Assembly (NCBI GenBank): GCA_964343305.1 | Contig: CAYFJO010000019.1 | Coordinates: forward strand, 1-59,149 | Length of the DNA: 59,149 nt | Direction of reading: 5' to 3' | Source: CAYFJO01 sp964343305 | GTDB taxonomy: Bacteria; Planctomycetota; Planctomycetia; Pirellulales; Pirellulaceae | Part shown: positions 8,053-17,092 of the stretch, in pieces | How positions within the stretch are numbered: the stretch's first letter is position 1 | Layout: the number at the start of each line of letters is the position of its first letter | The notes under the pieces: generated by a model | Told to the model about the DNA's origin: nothing | Databases searched by the model: none | What the model saw: the letters and a program-made list of their open reading frames with translations, nothing else | Program-made: the position numbers and the translations under genes

Positions 8053-9573
8053 TCACGCTTCGGTCGCTATGTGACTGACGGTGTCGTCCTCACTCCCTTC
8101 CGTGTCGACTTTCACAACGACTGCCGTGATATCATCCTCGGGCACTCCGTCCCGCGCAAACTGCTTCACTTCGTTGTAAAGACATTCAACTAGCCGCCGC
8201 GCTGATTCTCTCCGGTGATGGCGAATCACTTCGATCACGCGATTCAGGTTGAAAACTTCACCGTCCTTCGAACGCGCTTCCAAGATACCGTCGGTGATTA
8301 GCAAAAAGACATCTCCGGGCTTCAGCGACAAGGGACGTGAGAGTTGAAACGTCTCGTCGCCCTCGATTCCTAGAGGCATGCAGCCGCTTTCCAAGTGTTT
8401 CACGCGATCGTTGCCGTCAATCAAATAGCCCTGATGACCCGCCGTGGCGTACACGAGGGTCTTCGCTTCCGTGTTCAATTGAGCGCAAAACATCGTGACG
8501 TATTGATCCGCGGCCGAGTCATTGGAGAGCAACCAATTGACCTGCGTCAGCATTTCATGGGGTCCGCTCTGTTGCATCGCGGCGGCACGCAAGTAGGAAC
8601 GAACTGTCGCGGCCAAAATCGCGGGTCCAAATCCATGCCCCACCGCGTCGGCGATGACGATTGCCAATTCGCCGTCCTTGACCGAAATAAAGTCAAAGTA
8701 GTCGCCGCTACATTGCTCGGCTGGGAAGCACGCCCCGGCAATGTCGAAACCGGGCAGTTCCGGTGCCGCGTTGGGCAGCAAATGTTCTTGAATCTTCTGG
8801 GCGGCTCGGATGTTTTGCTCCATGCGGCGCTGCCGAGTAATGTCCAGCGCGACGCCGATCGCCCCATCAATGCGGTCATCCGCATTTCGCAGTGGCTGGA
8901 CGTAAACTTGGTAACTGCGAAACCGCCAATCGATCACACCCATCGATGCTTCACCCCCGATGGCTTGCCGATGCAGAACGACTTCAATCGCCTGTTCGTC
9001 GTGAGCCCCAAATACCTCGCGAACAGTCTTGCCCACAAAATCATCCTGTGTCAAACCCGCCGCATCCAGGCCTCTGCCGACCGCCGATGTGAAACACATT
9101 TTTGGGTCGGTGGTCCAGAGGATGGCGGGGACCTGTTCTGTTAACAACCGCAATCTGGCTTCGCTCTCACGAAGATGCTCCTCAGTTCGCGCGCGTTCAA
9201 AAGCGTAGCGAACGGAACGAACGAGCCTATCTTCGTCGAGGTCGCCCTTGACAAGATAGTCCTGAGCGCCGAAACGGACGGCATCCAGCGCCATCTGTTC
9301 GTCACCGAGGCCCGTCAACACAACGATGGGAACGGCTGTCGCTGCTGCTTTGACACTCTTCAAAGTGTCGAGGCCGCCGCTAGTGCGAAGATTCAGATCC
9401 AGCAGCGCGACGTCGATGTCGCCTTGTTCCAAGCGATCGATTCCATCTTGTAACGTCTCCGAATGATTCAGAGTGATCGAAGTATCGCCCGATTCGACGA
9501 GCAATTCCTCGATCAATCGCATATCGGCGATGCTATCTTCGATGATGAGAACGCTGAGGGGGTGCAGTTTCAT
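8053..9573 (-). CDS. Response regulator with REC-PAS-PP2C (SpoIIE-type) phosphatase domains
   Basis: This 506-residue cytoplasmic signalling protein has three domains. REC covers about 6-125, with acidic pair Glu12/Asp13 and phospho-acceptor Asp59 in ALLDLN. A PAS domain (about 138-255) starts at RLLTEQVPAILWTTD. A SpoIIE/RsbU-like PP2C phosphatase (about 265-495) carries CSGDYFDF, IADAVGHG, ITDGILEA and EDDITAVVV, so the metal-binding aspartates are present. Proteins of this kind dephosphorylate anti-anti-sigma (STAS) proteins in partner-switching pathways when REC is phosphorylated. No STAS protein or anti-sigma kinase is adjacent, and no cognate histidine kinase lies in the window. It converges with the methyltransferase gene (9-bp gap). 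Confidence 0.92.
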   Translation of the reverse strand: MKLHPLSVLIIEDSIADMRLIEELLVESGDTSITLNHSETLQDGIDRLEQGDIDVALLDLNLRTSGGLDTLKSVKAAATAVPIVVLTGLGDEQMALDAVRFGAQDYLVKGDLDEDRLVRSVRYAFERARTEEHLRESEARLRLLTEQVPAILWTTDPKMCFTSAVGRGLDAAGLTQDDFVGKTVREVFGAHDEQAIEVVLHRQAIGGEASMGVIDWRFRSYQVYVQPLRNADDRIDGAIGVALDITRQRRMEQNIRAAQKIQEHLLPNAAPELPGFDIAGACFPAEQCSGDYFDFISVKDGELAIVIADAVGHGFGPAILAATVRSYLRAAAMQQSGPHEMLTQVNWLLSNDSAADQYVTMFCAQLNTEAKTLVYATAGHQGYLIDGNDRVKHLESGCMPLGIEGDETFQLSRPLSLKPGDVFLLITDGILEARSKDGEVFNLNRVIEVIRHHRRESARRLVECLYNEVKQFARDGVPEDDITAVVVKVDTEGSEDDTVSHIATEA

Positions 9574-9929
9574 GCGTCGAGTCCGTTGGCGCCAGAGAAC
9601 CTGACATACAGGGGCGGTCTTTTGTCCTCATTCTTTGCGCTCTTCGTTCCTCTGCGTTTGAAAGAGCCCGGAATTCAACGCAAAGGAACGAAGAGCGCAA
9701 AGAAATTCTCGGACATTGAATTGACGGACCTAGAGCCGGTTCGTGATGGAAAATCGTCGGAGAGAGAGTGTCTCATGTCAGGATCTCTGGGCGCTGGGAA
9801 GCAAGCGATCGTGCTGAAGGTTATTTTCCGTCCAACGCGACGAGACTGCAAGAGGGCAGCAATCGAAGACCGCTGGAATGAATCCAGCGGCATTTGGCTG
9901 GTGCAGAATTGCGCAAGGTTATTGAGGAA
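9574..9929. other. Non-coding stretch with palindromic element and small hairpin
   Basis: About 356 bases lie between two minus-strand genes. They hold the palindrome at 9631-9704 and a perfect 7-bp hairpin CCGCTGG-AATGAAT-CCAGCGG near 9870-9890, which could end the transcript of the gene at 9930-10220 but lacks a T run. No gene is supported. Confidence 0.5.
9631..9704. repeat. Palindromic element, TTTGCGCTCTTCGTTCC family
   Basis: Arms 9631-9658 and 9677-9704 are 28 nt each with one mismatch (TTCTTTGCGCTCTTCGTTCC... and its complement) around an 18-nt spacer. It is another REP-like family, different in sequence from the others in this window. Confidence 0.8.
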
Positions 9930-10220
9930 TCAAAACACGTCGCTGCCCGAACTTGCGTCCAGTGCGATTTCGGAGAAGATGTCTTCCACTTCGACCGTAT
10001 CGGACCCTTCATCCTTGGCAAGTTTCTTCTCAAATCGCGCACGCGCCTTATCCAGACTTTCATCGATGAGGTTCTGAGGTTCACCGATGCCTTTCAAATA
10101 GTTGCGCAAGGTCTGTTCCGAAACCGGCTTTTTGGTAATCACGTTACCCGTATCTTGATTGACCAAGTTGAACTTCTCCGCGCCGTTTTCGTCACTTGAT
10201 TTTTGAATCACTACGTTCAT
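9930..10220 (-). CDS. Small conserved-looking protein of unknown function
   Basis: I do not recognise this 96-residue soluble, charged protein. The first half (NVVIQKS... FNLVNQDTGNVITKKPVSEQTL) looks like two beta strands around a turn. The second half is an acidic helix region with KARARFEKKLAKDEG. It is read as a single-gene unit between the phosphatase and the efflux adaptor, both also on the minus strand but well separated. There is no signal peptide, membrane segment or cysteine. The composition is protein-like and an ATG start is available, but no ribosome binding site is obvious. Confidence 0.5.
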   Translation of the reverse strand: MNVVIQKSSDENGAEKFNLVNQDTGNVITKKPVSEQTLRNYLKGIGEPQNLIDESLDKARARFEKKLAKDEGSDTVEVEDIFSEIALDASSGSDVF

Positions 10221-10433
10221 GAGTCACTAGATAAGCTTTTGCCAGTTGAAACCGAAGAATGAGATCGGTACCACTATCATCAAGACTGACCGATTAAGCA
10301 AGATTTGTAAACAATTTGATCCAGATTTTTCTGAACTGAAGGGGCGCGCTAATCTGTAGAGGGGTTCGGTGAACTCACCAAAGATACTGGCTGCGCGACT
10401 GAGGGGAACTGCTGTGTTTGCAAGACAGATGGA

Positions 10434-11417
10434 TCAACCGGCACGCAGTGTCATCGTCGCCGTCACACCTGGTCGCAACAACCATTGATTGCTTTCACGC
10501 CGATTTTCAACTTCCGCGCGAATGCGATAGTTGTTTCGCTTGTCCACGGTCGGGCTAATGAACACGACCTTGCCCGCAAATTCCACCTTACGATCGCGTG
10601 CCAAGAATGTGGTCACGATTACGCGACACCCGTCGATTTCCGCCGGGCTGAATTCCGCGGCGCTCACCAGGCCCTCGACGTACAGACGGTCCATCCGCAT
10701 AACTCGCAACACGGACTCGCCTGCTTGAACCCATTGTCCAACTTGCGCAACACGTTGATTGTCCTGGCCGCGATAAACCCAAATGACGTTGCCGTCGAAA
10801 GGCGAAACAATTCGACGGCGGCGAATTTGCTCGTCAGCGATTCCAAGGGCGGCCTTCTGAACTTCGATGTCCATCTTGGCCACTTCTAAATCCAACTTGC
10901 TCTTTTCAATTTCCAATTCCGCTTTGAACCGGGCCAGTCGTCGGCGACGCATGTCCGACTCGGAAACAAGGCCCTCGCGCTTCGAATTGAGTTCAATTCC
11001 TTGCTGAACCTCGGCATCCGCCGCATCAAAGGAACCGCGAGCATAGCGCACATTGATGTCGCTGGAGGCCCTGGTTTCGGCCGCGGCTAACTCGGTGAGT
11101 GCGACACGCTTTTGAAGTTGTGCCTGGGTGTCGTCGATGTGAAACAAGTGCGCACCTTCTTGAACGAATTGGCCTTCGCTCACTCCGACCGAGACGATCG
11201 GACCTTCTTCTAGAGCAGGAATCTCGACGTCATTGATGACCAGCACGCGGCACAAGTCGATTCGACAAAGAGCTTGCGAGCCGATTCCGCTTTGAGACAC
11301 AGTGCGTTTTGTCGTAAAGCCGCTGGGCGAGTCGGCCGCGGCATGCCCCAACGTCATCACGATAACGATGGCAACGGGAATTGCGAATGCCCAACGGAGT
11401 GTTGGCTCGAATTTCAT
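10434..11417 (-). CDS. HlyD/RND-type membrane fusion (periplasmic adaptor) protein
   Basis: This 327-residue exported adaptor links an inner-membrane pump to an outer-membrane channel. It has an N-terminal signal peptide or anchor (about 8-28), a biotinyl-lipoyl half-motif (EGPIVSVGVSEGQFVQEGAHLFHID, given in part), a coiled-coil hairpin (about 98-200), the second lipoyl half (RRRIVSPFDGNVIWV), and a beta-barrel domain ending in LLRPGVTATMTL. AAAGGA lies 9 bases before the ATG. It is divergent from the two outer-membrane factor genes starting at 11902 and 14417 and shares their intergenic region, so the three probably act together. No pump gene is present in the window. Confidence 0.85.
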   Translation of the reverse strand: MKFEPTLRWAFAIPVAIVIVMTLGHAAADSPSGFTTKRTVSQSGIGSQALCRIDLCRVLVINDVEIPALEEGPIVSVGVSEGQFVQEGAHLFHIDDTQAQLQKRVALTELAAAETRASSDINVRYARGSFDAADAEVQQGIELNSKREGLVSESDMRRRRLARFKAELEIEKSKLDLEVAKMDIEVQKAALGIADEQIRRRRIVSPFDGNVIWVYRGQDNQRVAQVGQWVQAGESVLRVMRMDRLYVEGLVSAAEFSPAEIDGCRVIVTTFLARDRKVEFAGKVVFISPTVDKRNNYRIRAEVENRRESNQWLLRPGVTATMTLRAG

Positions 11418-11901
11418 GGGTGTATCCTTTTGTTAGACCGACGCGGAATATCCTGAATAACCGGAAAAGATGGACCTATTAAGTTGCTTCGGTACGCGAC
11501 AGATGGCGACTTCACAATCTCTCCAGTCGAGCCGTCAAATCTCCTCTGTAATTGCACTGATACCGCTTGCAATGCAGATGACAGCACTGCATCGCTGCCA
11601 ATCCTTGCTAGTGAAACCCTAGGTGCGATGCAGAGCCTGGGCAAACCGTTGAATTTCCACAGACAAGGTTTTGTCGCGAGAGATGAAAAAGTTTAACGGT
11701 TTCGGAATATCGCGAAAGTTTAACGGTTAGCGTGACGATATGAAGTTTACCGATTGCACCAAATCGGGCGATGCGCTCGTTGTGGAAGCCCTGTGATCGG
11801 TCCCGGGGGGGTTCGAAAACTTGAACGTGACTTGATGTCGCCGGCCGCTTTGGCCACGCATGTCGAGCGCGTACGAACCTTGTACCAGGATCGAGCGTTT
11901 C
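11418..11901. other. Divergent intergenic region of the efflux module
   Basis: About 484 bases separate the adaptor and the first outer-membrane lipoprotein gene. I see no gene. It holds three regularly spaced copies of a 14-bp motif (11688-11755). A GC-rich tract around 11804-11811 (CCCGGGGGGG) is notable but unexplained. Confidence 0.55.
11688..11755. promoter_or_regulatory. Three operator-like repeats spaced 27 bp apart
   Basis: AAAGTTTAACGGTT occurs at 11688-11701 and identically at 11715-11728, and the related GAAGTTTACCGATT is at 11742-11755. Start-to-start distance is exactly 27 bp both times. The position between the divergent adaptor and outer-membrane factor genes suits binding sites for a regulator, but the cognate protein is not identifiable here. 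Confidence 0.5.
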
Positions 11902-14190
11902 ATGAGGCAACTAATCTCACCAACGATTGTTGTCTGCGTCATCGCGGCAGCCGCCCTCACCGGTTGTTTGCCATCGCAGCCACATTACATGTTCGAGAAC
12001 GGCGACATGTCGTACTATCTCGATCAGGCCACGCAGTCAGAGCATCCGGATGTTGAGCAGCCGCGGCTGGCCGAGGTGGAAAATGCACAGGCTCCGTTCA
12101 CTTTGACCGATCCATTCGAATCGGGAAACTTCTGGAATTTGTCGCTGGAAGAAGTGGTGGCTATTGCACTGCACAATAGTAAGGTCATCCGCAGTCTGCA
12201 GTCGATCAACTCTTCCATTGACGGACGATCCAGCCAGCCCGATGCGCTGATCGGCAATCCTGAACCCGAATCGTCCACGACGGTTTACGACTCTGCATTG
12301 GTCGAATCCAACCCGTTCTCCGGCGTGGAAGGCGCCTTAGCCGAGTTTGACGCCCAACTCACATCGAGTCTCTTTTGGGACACCACCGATCGGCCGCAGA
12401 ACGTTGTGCCAAACCCAGTTCTCAACCCGTTTCTGGTTCGCGACGTCGTAGTGCACAATTTGGAGATCGGCAAGAAGACGGCTGGTGGGACGGAATTGTT
12501 TTTTCGCAATGTCACGGAGTACGACCGCTCGAACAACCCGTTCCAGCCTCCGGGAATCAACAGCTTCTACACAACGGCATTGGAAGTCGAAGCACGGCAT
12601 CCGTTGTTGCGCGGCCGTGGGACACAAGTCAACCGAATTCCGATCATCATCGCGCGGATTCAGAATGACATCAGCATCGCCGACTTCGAAGCCAACGTTC
12701 GCAATCTGGCCCTCGACGTGGAAAAAACCTACTGGGACCTGGCGTGTCGCTATCGAATCCTGGAATCCAACAAAACCGCGCGTGACCGTTCGCTCGAAGC
12801 GTGGCGAGACAAGGAACCAAATCCCGATCCAGTGGAAGACGAACTGCGGGCCAAAGCTCAATATCACTCGTTCCAAGCTCAAGTACAGAACTCGTTGCGC
12901 GAGTTGTACAACACCGAAAGCCATTTGCGGTGGTTGTTAGGCTTGGCTGCCACGGACGGCCGCTTGATTCGACCCACGGATAAGCCAACTTCGTCCAAAG
13001 TCGTCTTCGACTGGTTCGACATTCACTGCGAAGCATTGATTCGCAGCGCCGAACTCCGCCGTGAAAAATGGGTCATCAAACAACGCGAGATGGAGCTGAT
13101 CGCCGCTCGCAATCAGTTGCTTCCTGATTTGAACGTGACAGCTCTTTATCGATGGTTGGGCGTCGGTGACAATTTGACGTCCGCTAGTCGAAACGGTCTC
13201 AATTTCCCCACAGTCGGATCGACAGCGTGGGAAGGACTGACCGAAGGACGCTCGCAAGAGCTGCGGCTGGGTTTCGAATTTGCCATGCCTGTTGGTTTTC
13301 GGCGTGAACTCGCTGGTGTGCGAAACGCTCAGTTGGGGCTTGCTCGCGAACGGTCACGGCTCAAAGATATGGAACTCAACGTCTCACATCTGCTCTCGCA
13401 GGCGGTCCGCGACATGGACGGGCTGCTGAACGAAGCGGAAACGTACTTCAATCAATTCGCCGCGACCACCTCCGAAATCGAAGCGCTCAAGATTCGTGAA
13501 AGTGGGGGGCAAGGGCGGCAGGTCGACTATCTATTGCGGGCGTATCAGCGTGCCGTTGGCGCAGAGATTCTGTACCACCAAGCCGTCTGCAATTACAACA
13601 AGGCGATCGCTCAAGTTCACTTCCGCAAAGGTTCGTTGCTCGAATACAACAACATTCATCTCGCCGAAGGTCCCTGGCCACAAAAGGCCTATTGGGATGC
13701 CAAAGGCCACGCTCGACGGCGGGCTGCCAGCCACTATTTGAACTACGGTTGGTCGCGGCCGCGTGTTATCAGTCAGGGAGAAGTGCCGCAACACACAGGA
13801 ACCTCGCCTGGTGGGTTGATGCCCCGGCTGGAAGGCGTGCCAACACCGGCCCCCAATCCAACGCCCACGCCCGTGATTCCCCAACAAGACGTGCTGCCGA
13901 TGCCCGTACCGACGAGTGCTCAAGCGATGCCGCGCGGTGCCGTGGCACCGGTCGTCAACATCAACTCGACGCTTCGGCCCTTCGTGCACCCAACCCATCT
14001 CCCCCAACTCATGCCAACGCCGTCCAAACGGCAGGACTTGGAAAACGTCGTGCAGGTGTTAACAACACCGGATGCGAATTCCAATCAATCTGTGTCGTTT
14101 CAGCAGCCCATCCAACCCACCAGCGTTCAAGCCGCCCCCGTCGAAACTCGGCAAATCACGGACCAGCCGATTTTGAATCCTCTTCGCTAA
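11902..14190 (+). CDS. TolC-like outer-membrane efflux lipoprotein (first paralogue)
   Basis: This is an outer-membrane factor of about 762 residues. The ATG at 11902 opens a lipoprotein signal peptide ending in the lipobox LTGC, while the longer in-frame start at 11860 would bury it. The body has the alpha-helical OEP repeats of TolC-type channels (WNLSLEEVVAIALHNSKVIRSL, shown in part; NLALDVEKTYWDLAC; VDYLLRAYQRAVGAEILYHQAVCNY, shown in part). The C-terminal 150 residues are Pro-rich and disordered, longer than in canonical TolC (about 470 residues). It is a tandem paralogue of the next gene, sharing SSLFWDT, LYRWLGVGD and VCNYNKAIAQVHFRKGSLLE. It likely exports small molecules with the divergent adaptor. 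Confidence 0.85.
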   Translation: MRQLISPTIVVCVIAAAALTGCLPSQPHYMFENGDMSYYLDQATQSEHPDVEQPRLAEVENAQAPFTLTDPFESGNFWNLSLEEVVAIALHNSKVIRSLQSINSSIDGRSSQPDALIGNPEPESSTTVYDSALVESNPFSGVEGALAEFDAQLTSSLFWDTTDRPQNVVPNPVLNPFLVRDVVVHNLEIGKKTAGGTELFFRNVTEYDRSNNPFQPPGINSFYTTALEVEARHPLLRGRGTQVNRIPIIIARIQNDISIADFEANVRNLALDVEKTYWDLACRYRILESNKTARDRSLEAWRDKEPNPDPVEDELRAKAQYHSFQAQVQNSLRELYNTESHLRWLLGLAATDGRLIRPTDKPTSSKVVFDWFDIHCEALIRSAELRREKWVIKQREMELIAARNQLLPDLNVTALYRWLGVGDNLTSASRNGLNFPTVGSTAWEGLTEGRSQELRLGFEFAMPVGFRRELAGVRNAQLGLARERSRLKDMELNVSHLLSQAVRDMDGLLNEAETYFNQFAATTSEIEALKIRESGGQGRQVDYLLRAYQRAVGAEILYHQAVCNYNKAIAQVHFRKGSLLEYNNIHLAEGPWPQKAYWDAKGHARRRAASHYLNYGWSRPRVISQGEVPQHTGTSPGGLMPRLEGVPTPAPNPTPTPVIPQQDVLPMPVPTSAQAMPRGAVAPVVNINSTLRPFVHPTHLPQLMPTPSKRQDLENVVQVLTTPDANSNQSVSFQQPIQPTSVQAAPVETRQITDQPILNPLR

Positions 14191-14416
14191 TCGTTACGAT
14201 CCCACCACGGTTGCTTCCGGCAGAATCGTCAAACGCCTTGCAAGTGATTTGATGCACCGGGAATTCATCCGGCAAATCACCGTCCGCGGCGTCACGCCAA
14301 AGACGTCGCGTTCGCCATTCCGATAACAATGTCGTTGTTCGCGCTGCGAACAAATCCAACACGGCTTGTTCGCGGAGCGAGCAACGACCATCCCGCAAGG
14401 CCTGAGTGACTCACGG

Positions 14417-16381
14417 ATGAACTGGCGAAAGTACCTTCTCGCGTCTCTGCTCGTTGTCTGCGGCGTCACTGGCTGCCGGCAAAAGCCCACCGTGTTTTCG
14501 GGCTACGGCGCTTTGCCGCCGACCGGCCACGCAGATCCCATCGGTTGGCAAAACGAAGCCAATGAACTCCTTGCAAGCCCACAGCGAGACACGCCGCCGG
14601 TGACGCTCTACGAATTCGAGAACCTGCCGCGGTGGCACATGACGCTGCAGGACGCGTTTCGAATCGCGCTGGAGAACAGCGAAGTGATTCGTGCATCCGC
14701 ATTTGTCGATGCTGGTGGCGGAACTGTGACCTTGCGCGGAAACCTGAATGGTCTGCGCAATGCCCCGTCTGTCTATGATCCGGAATTGACCGAAACCGAT
14801 CCCAACCAGGGACTTCACCGGGCTTTGTCCGAGTTCGACTCGCAGCTTTCGACGAGCATTTTTTGGGACACCATTAACCAGCCGCAGAACTTTGGTTTCT
14901 TTCTTCCCGTGCTCCAGCAAAATCAGGGCCATTTCGATCTGACCATCAACAAGAAATCCCGCTACGGCACGGAATTGTTCTTTCGCAACGTTTCGGACTA
15001 CAACCGGAATAACAACGCGTTCCAGTCGCTTTCAAGCATTTACACGACCAGGTTTGAGATTGAGGCACGCCAGCCGCTGCTGCAAGGTTTTGGTCGCGCG
15101 GTAAATGAATCGACAATCGAAGTCGCCCGATTGAACAACGACATGTCGCTGCTCGAGTTCGAAGAAGGCGTGCGAAATCTGATCCAGGACATCGAAAACG
15201 CCTATTGGGATCTCCAATGTGCGTACCGAATCGTCGAGTCGCTGCAGTCAGCCCGCGACGAAGCGAAGACGACCTGGCAGAAGCTCAAGGCGATCGAGAA
15301 CAACGTCCGCGATGGTCCTACCAACACGTTGCAGTTCGAAGACCTTTACCTGAACTTCGAAGTGCAATTGACGAACGCGTTGCGCGATTTGTCGCGGCAG
15401 GAGACGACTTTCCGGTTCTTGCTCAAGCTCGCATCGACAGGTGACCGCATTATTGAGCCAATCGATGAGCCCGTTGCCGTGCCTGTGCAATTCAACTGGC
15501 AGGAGATTCAAGCGGAAGCGCTCGTCCGCCGTCCCGAACTGCGAAAACAGAAATACGCGATTAAGCAGCGCGAGTTAGGAATTTTGGTTGCCAAAAACCA
15601 GATGCTCCCCAGCCTGAATGTCGTCGGGCTGTATCGCTGGCTGGGCGTTGGTGACGAACTTTGGTCCGCTCAGGGCAGCGGGATTCGTTTTCCCAACCAG
15701 GGTTCTCGAGCGTTCGAAGAACTGGCGATCGGCGAATACCAGGAAGCCCGCTTCGGTGTCGAACTAGTGATGCCAAAATATCGACATCAGATTGCATCCG
15801 TCCGCAATTCGCAATTGGCGCTGATGCGCGATCGTGCAACACTCGAGACGATGGAGAACGCCGCATCCCACGCATTAATGAACGCGGTCCGCGATGTCGA
15901 AGTGAATTTCGATTTATCAAAAAGGAATAGAAAGCGGATCGCGGTGACGCGCGGCGAAATCGATGGCCGAGTTTTATTGGCCGACAATCGTCCACGCCTT
16001 GAGAATCCCGCAATCCTCACCGCGCTGTTCGACGCACACCGACGCAACTCCGACGCCAATATCAACTACCATCAAAACGTGTGCAACTACAACAAGTCCA
16101 TCGCCTTTGTGCATTATCGCAAGGGAAGCTTGTTCGAGTTCAATCACATCCGGCTGGCCGAAATCCCGTGGCATGCCGGGCACTATTACGCTTCGCACGA
16201 TTTGTCGTCCGGCGCGACGCCCGAATCGATTGATTATCGAACGACTCCAGCCATCGATGTGCTTCCCGCACCGGCAGAACAGTCGATTCAATCGCAAAAC
16301 GCCGCCGCTCACGACATCCAATCCCTTCCGCCGGTGTACGATCCCGCAAACGATCCCCTCCGAATCGAGCAAATTGATTGA
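14417..16381 (+). CDS. TolC-like outer-membrane efflux lipoprotein (second paralogue)
   Basis: This is an outer-membrane factor of about 654 residues, read 226 bases after its paralogue on the same strand. The start at 14417 gives a lipoprotein signal with lipobox VTGC; the longer frame from 14366 does not. Conserved segments match the neighbour in order: ISTSIFWDT-like, ELFFRNVSDYNRNNN, LQDIENAYWDLQCAYRI (shown in part), LYRWLGVGDELWSAQG and VCNYNKSIAFVHYRKGSLFE. Unlike the first copy it has only a short disordered tail. The overall divergence shows an old tandem duplication, perhaps giving two channels to one adaptor or two related substrates. Confidence 0.86.
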   Translation: MNWRKYLLASLLVVCGVTGCRQKPTVFSGYGALPPTGHADPIGWQNEANELLASPQRDTPPVTLYEFENLPRWHMTLQDAFRIALENSEVIRASAFVDAGGGTVTLRGNLNGLRNAPSVYDPELTETDPNQGLHRALSEFDSQLSTSIFWDTINQPQNFGFFLPVLQQNQGHFDLTINKKSRYGTELFFRNVSDYNRNNNAFQSLSSIYTTRFEIEARQPLLQGFGRAVNESTIEVARLNNDMSLLEFEEGVRNLIQDIENAYWDLQCAYRIVESLQSARDEAKTTWQKLKAIENNVRDGPTNTLQFEDLYLNFEVQLTNALRDLSRQETTFRFLLKLASTGDRIIEPIDEPVAVPVQFNWQEIQAEALVRRPELRKQKYAIKQRELGILVAKNQMLPSLNVVGLYRWLGVGDELWSAQGSGIRFPNQGSRAFEELAIGEYQEARFGVELVMPKYRHQIASVRNSQLALMRDRATLETMENAASHALMNAVRDVEVNFDLSKRNRKRIAVTRGEIDGRVLLADNRPRLENPAILTALFDAHRRNSDANINYHQNVCNYNKSIAFVHYRKGSLFEFNHIRLAEIPWHAGHYYASHDLSSGATPESIDYRTTPAIDVLPAPAEQSIQSQNAAAHDIQSLPPVYDPANDPLRIEQID

Positions 16382-16467
16382 ATCTTGTGCGTCACCGCTT
16401 CGCGGCGATATTCGGCTCTTCTACAATGCAGGGCGTTGCGATCCGCTAACCCTTCGTATATTTGCAA

Positions 16468-17079
16468 ATGTTTTTTAGTTTCGACGGCATCGATGGCGTG
16501 GGAAAGTCCACCCAAATTGAACTGTTCCGCAGTTGGCTCGAACAACAAGGCCATGACGTTTTAGTTTGTCGCGATCCAGGCAGCACACCCCTGGGTGACA
16601 GGCTTCGCGAGATCGTGCTCGACAACAAGGCAACGATCAGCGCTACTAGCGAAATGCTGATCTACATGGCATCACGAGCCCAGATGGTCGAAGAAATCAT
16701 TCGACCCGCACTCGACGCAGGCAAGACAGTTGTTTCGGACCGATACTTGCTTGCGACGATCGTGTATCAGGGACACGCGGGCGGAGTCCGCCTGGACAAC
16801 ATTCGGGACGTGGGCCGAGTTGCAACTCAAGCGATTTCACCAGACATGACATTCCTTTTGGACATGACGGTCGACCTGGCAATGAGCCGTATTCAAAGGT
16901 CACTCGACCGCATGGAATCTCGCGGCAGCGAGTTCTTGGAGAAAGTTCGGCAAGGGTTTCTGCAAGAGGCCGCATCCAATCCGGACCAAATCACAGTCAT
17001 CGACGCATCGCAAGACGTCACCTCCATTCAACAACAGATCCGGAACGTCGCCCAACAAATTCTCGCGGCAAAAGATTGA
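16468..17079 (+). CDS. tmk: Thymidylate kinase
   Basis: This cytoplasmic kinase of about 203 residues phosphorylates dTMP to dTDP. The P-loop is FDGIDGVGKST, the DR(Y) motif is VVSDRYLLATIVYQG, and the lid segment near ERMESRG-like RSLDRMESRGSEF is present. The ATG at 16468 gives the usual family N-terminus (MFFSFDGIDG); a TTG two codons upstream is the only alternative. It lies 13 bp before holB, the arrangement also seen in many bacteria, so the two are probably cotranscribed and connect nucleotide supply with the replisome. Confidence 0.95.
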   Translation: MFFSFDGIDGVGKSTQIELFRSWLEQQGHDVLVCRDPGSTPLGDRLREIVLDNKATISATSEMLIYMASRAQMVEEIIRPALDAGKTVVSDRYLLATIVYQGHAGGVRLDNIRDVGRVATQAISPDMTFLLDMTVDLAMSRIQRSLDRMESRGSEFLEKVRQGFLQEAASNPDQITVIDASQDVTSIQQQIRNVAQQILAAKD

Positions 17080-17092
17080 CCCACGGCAAATC

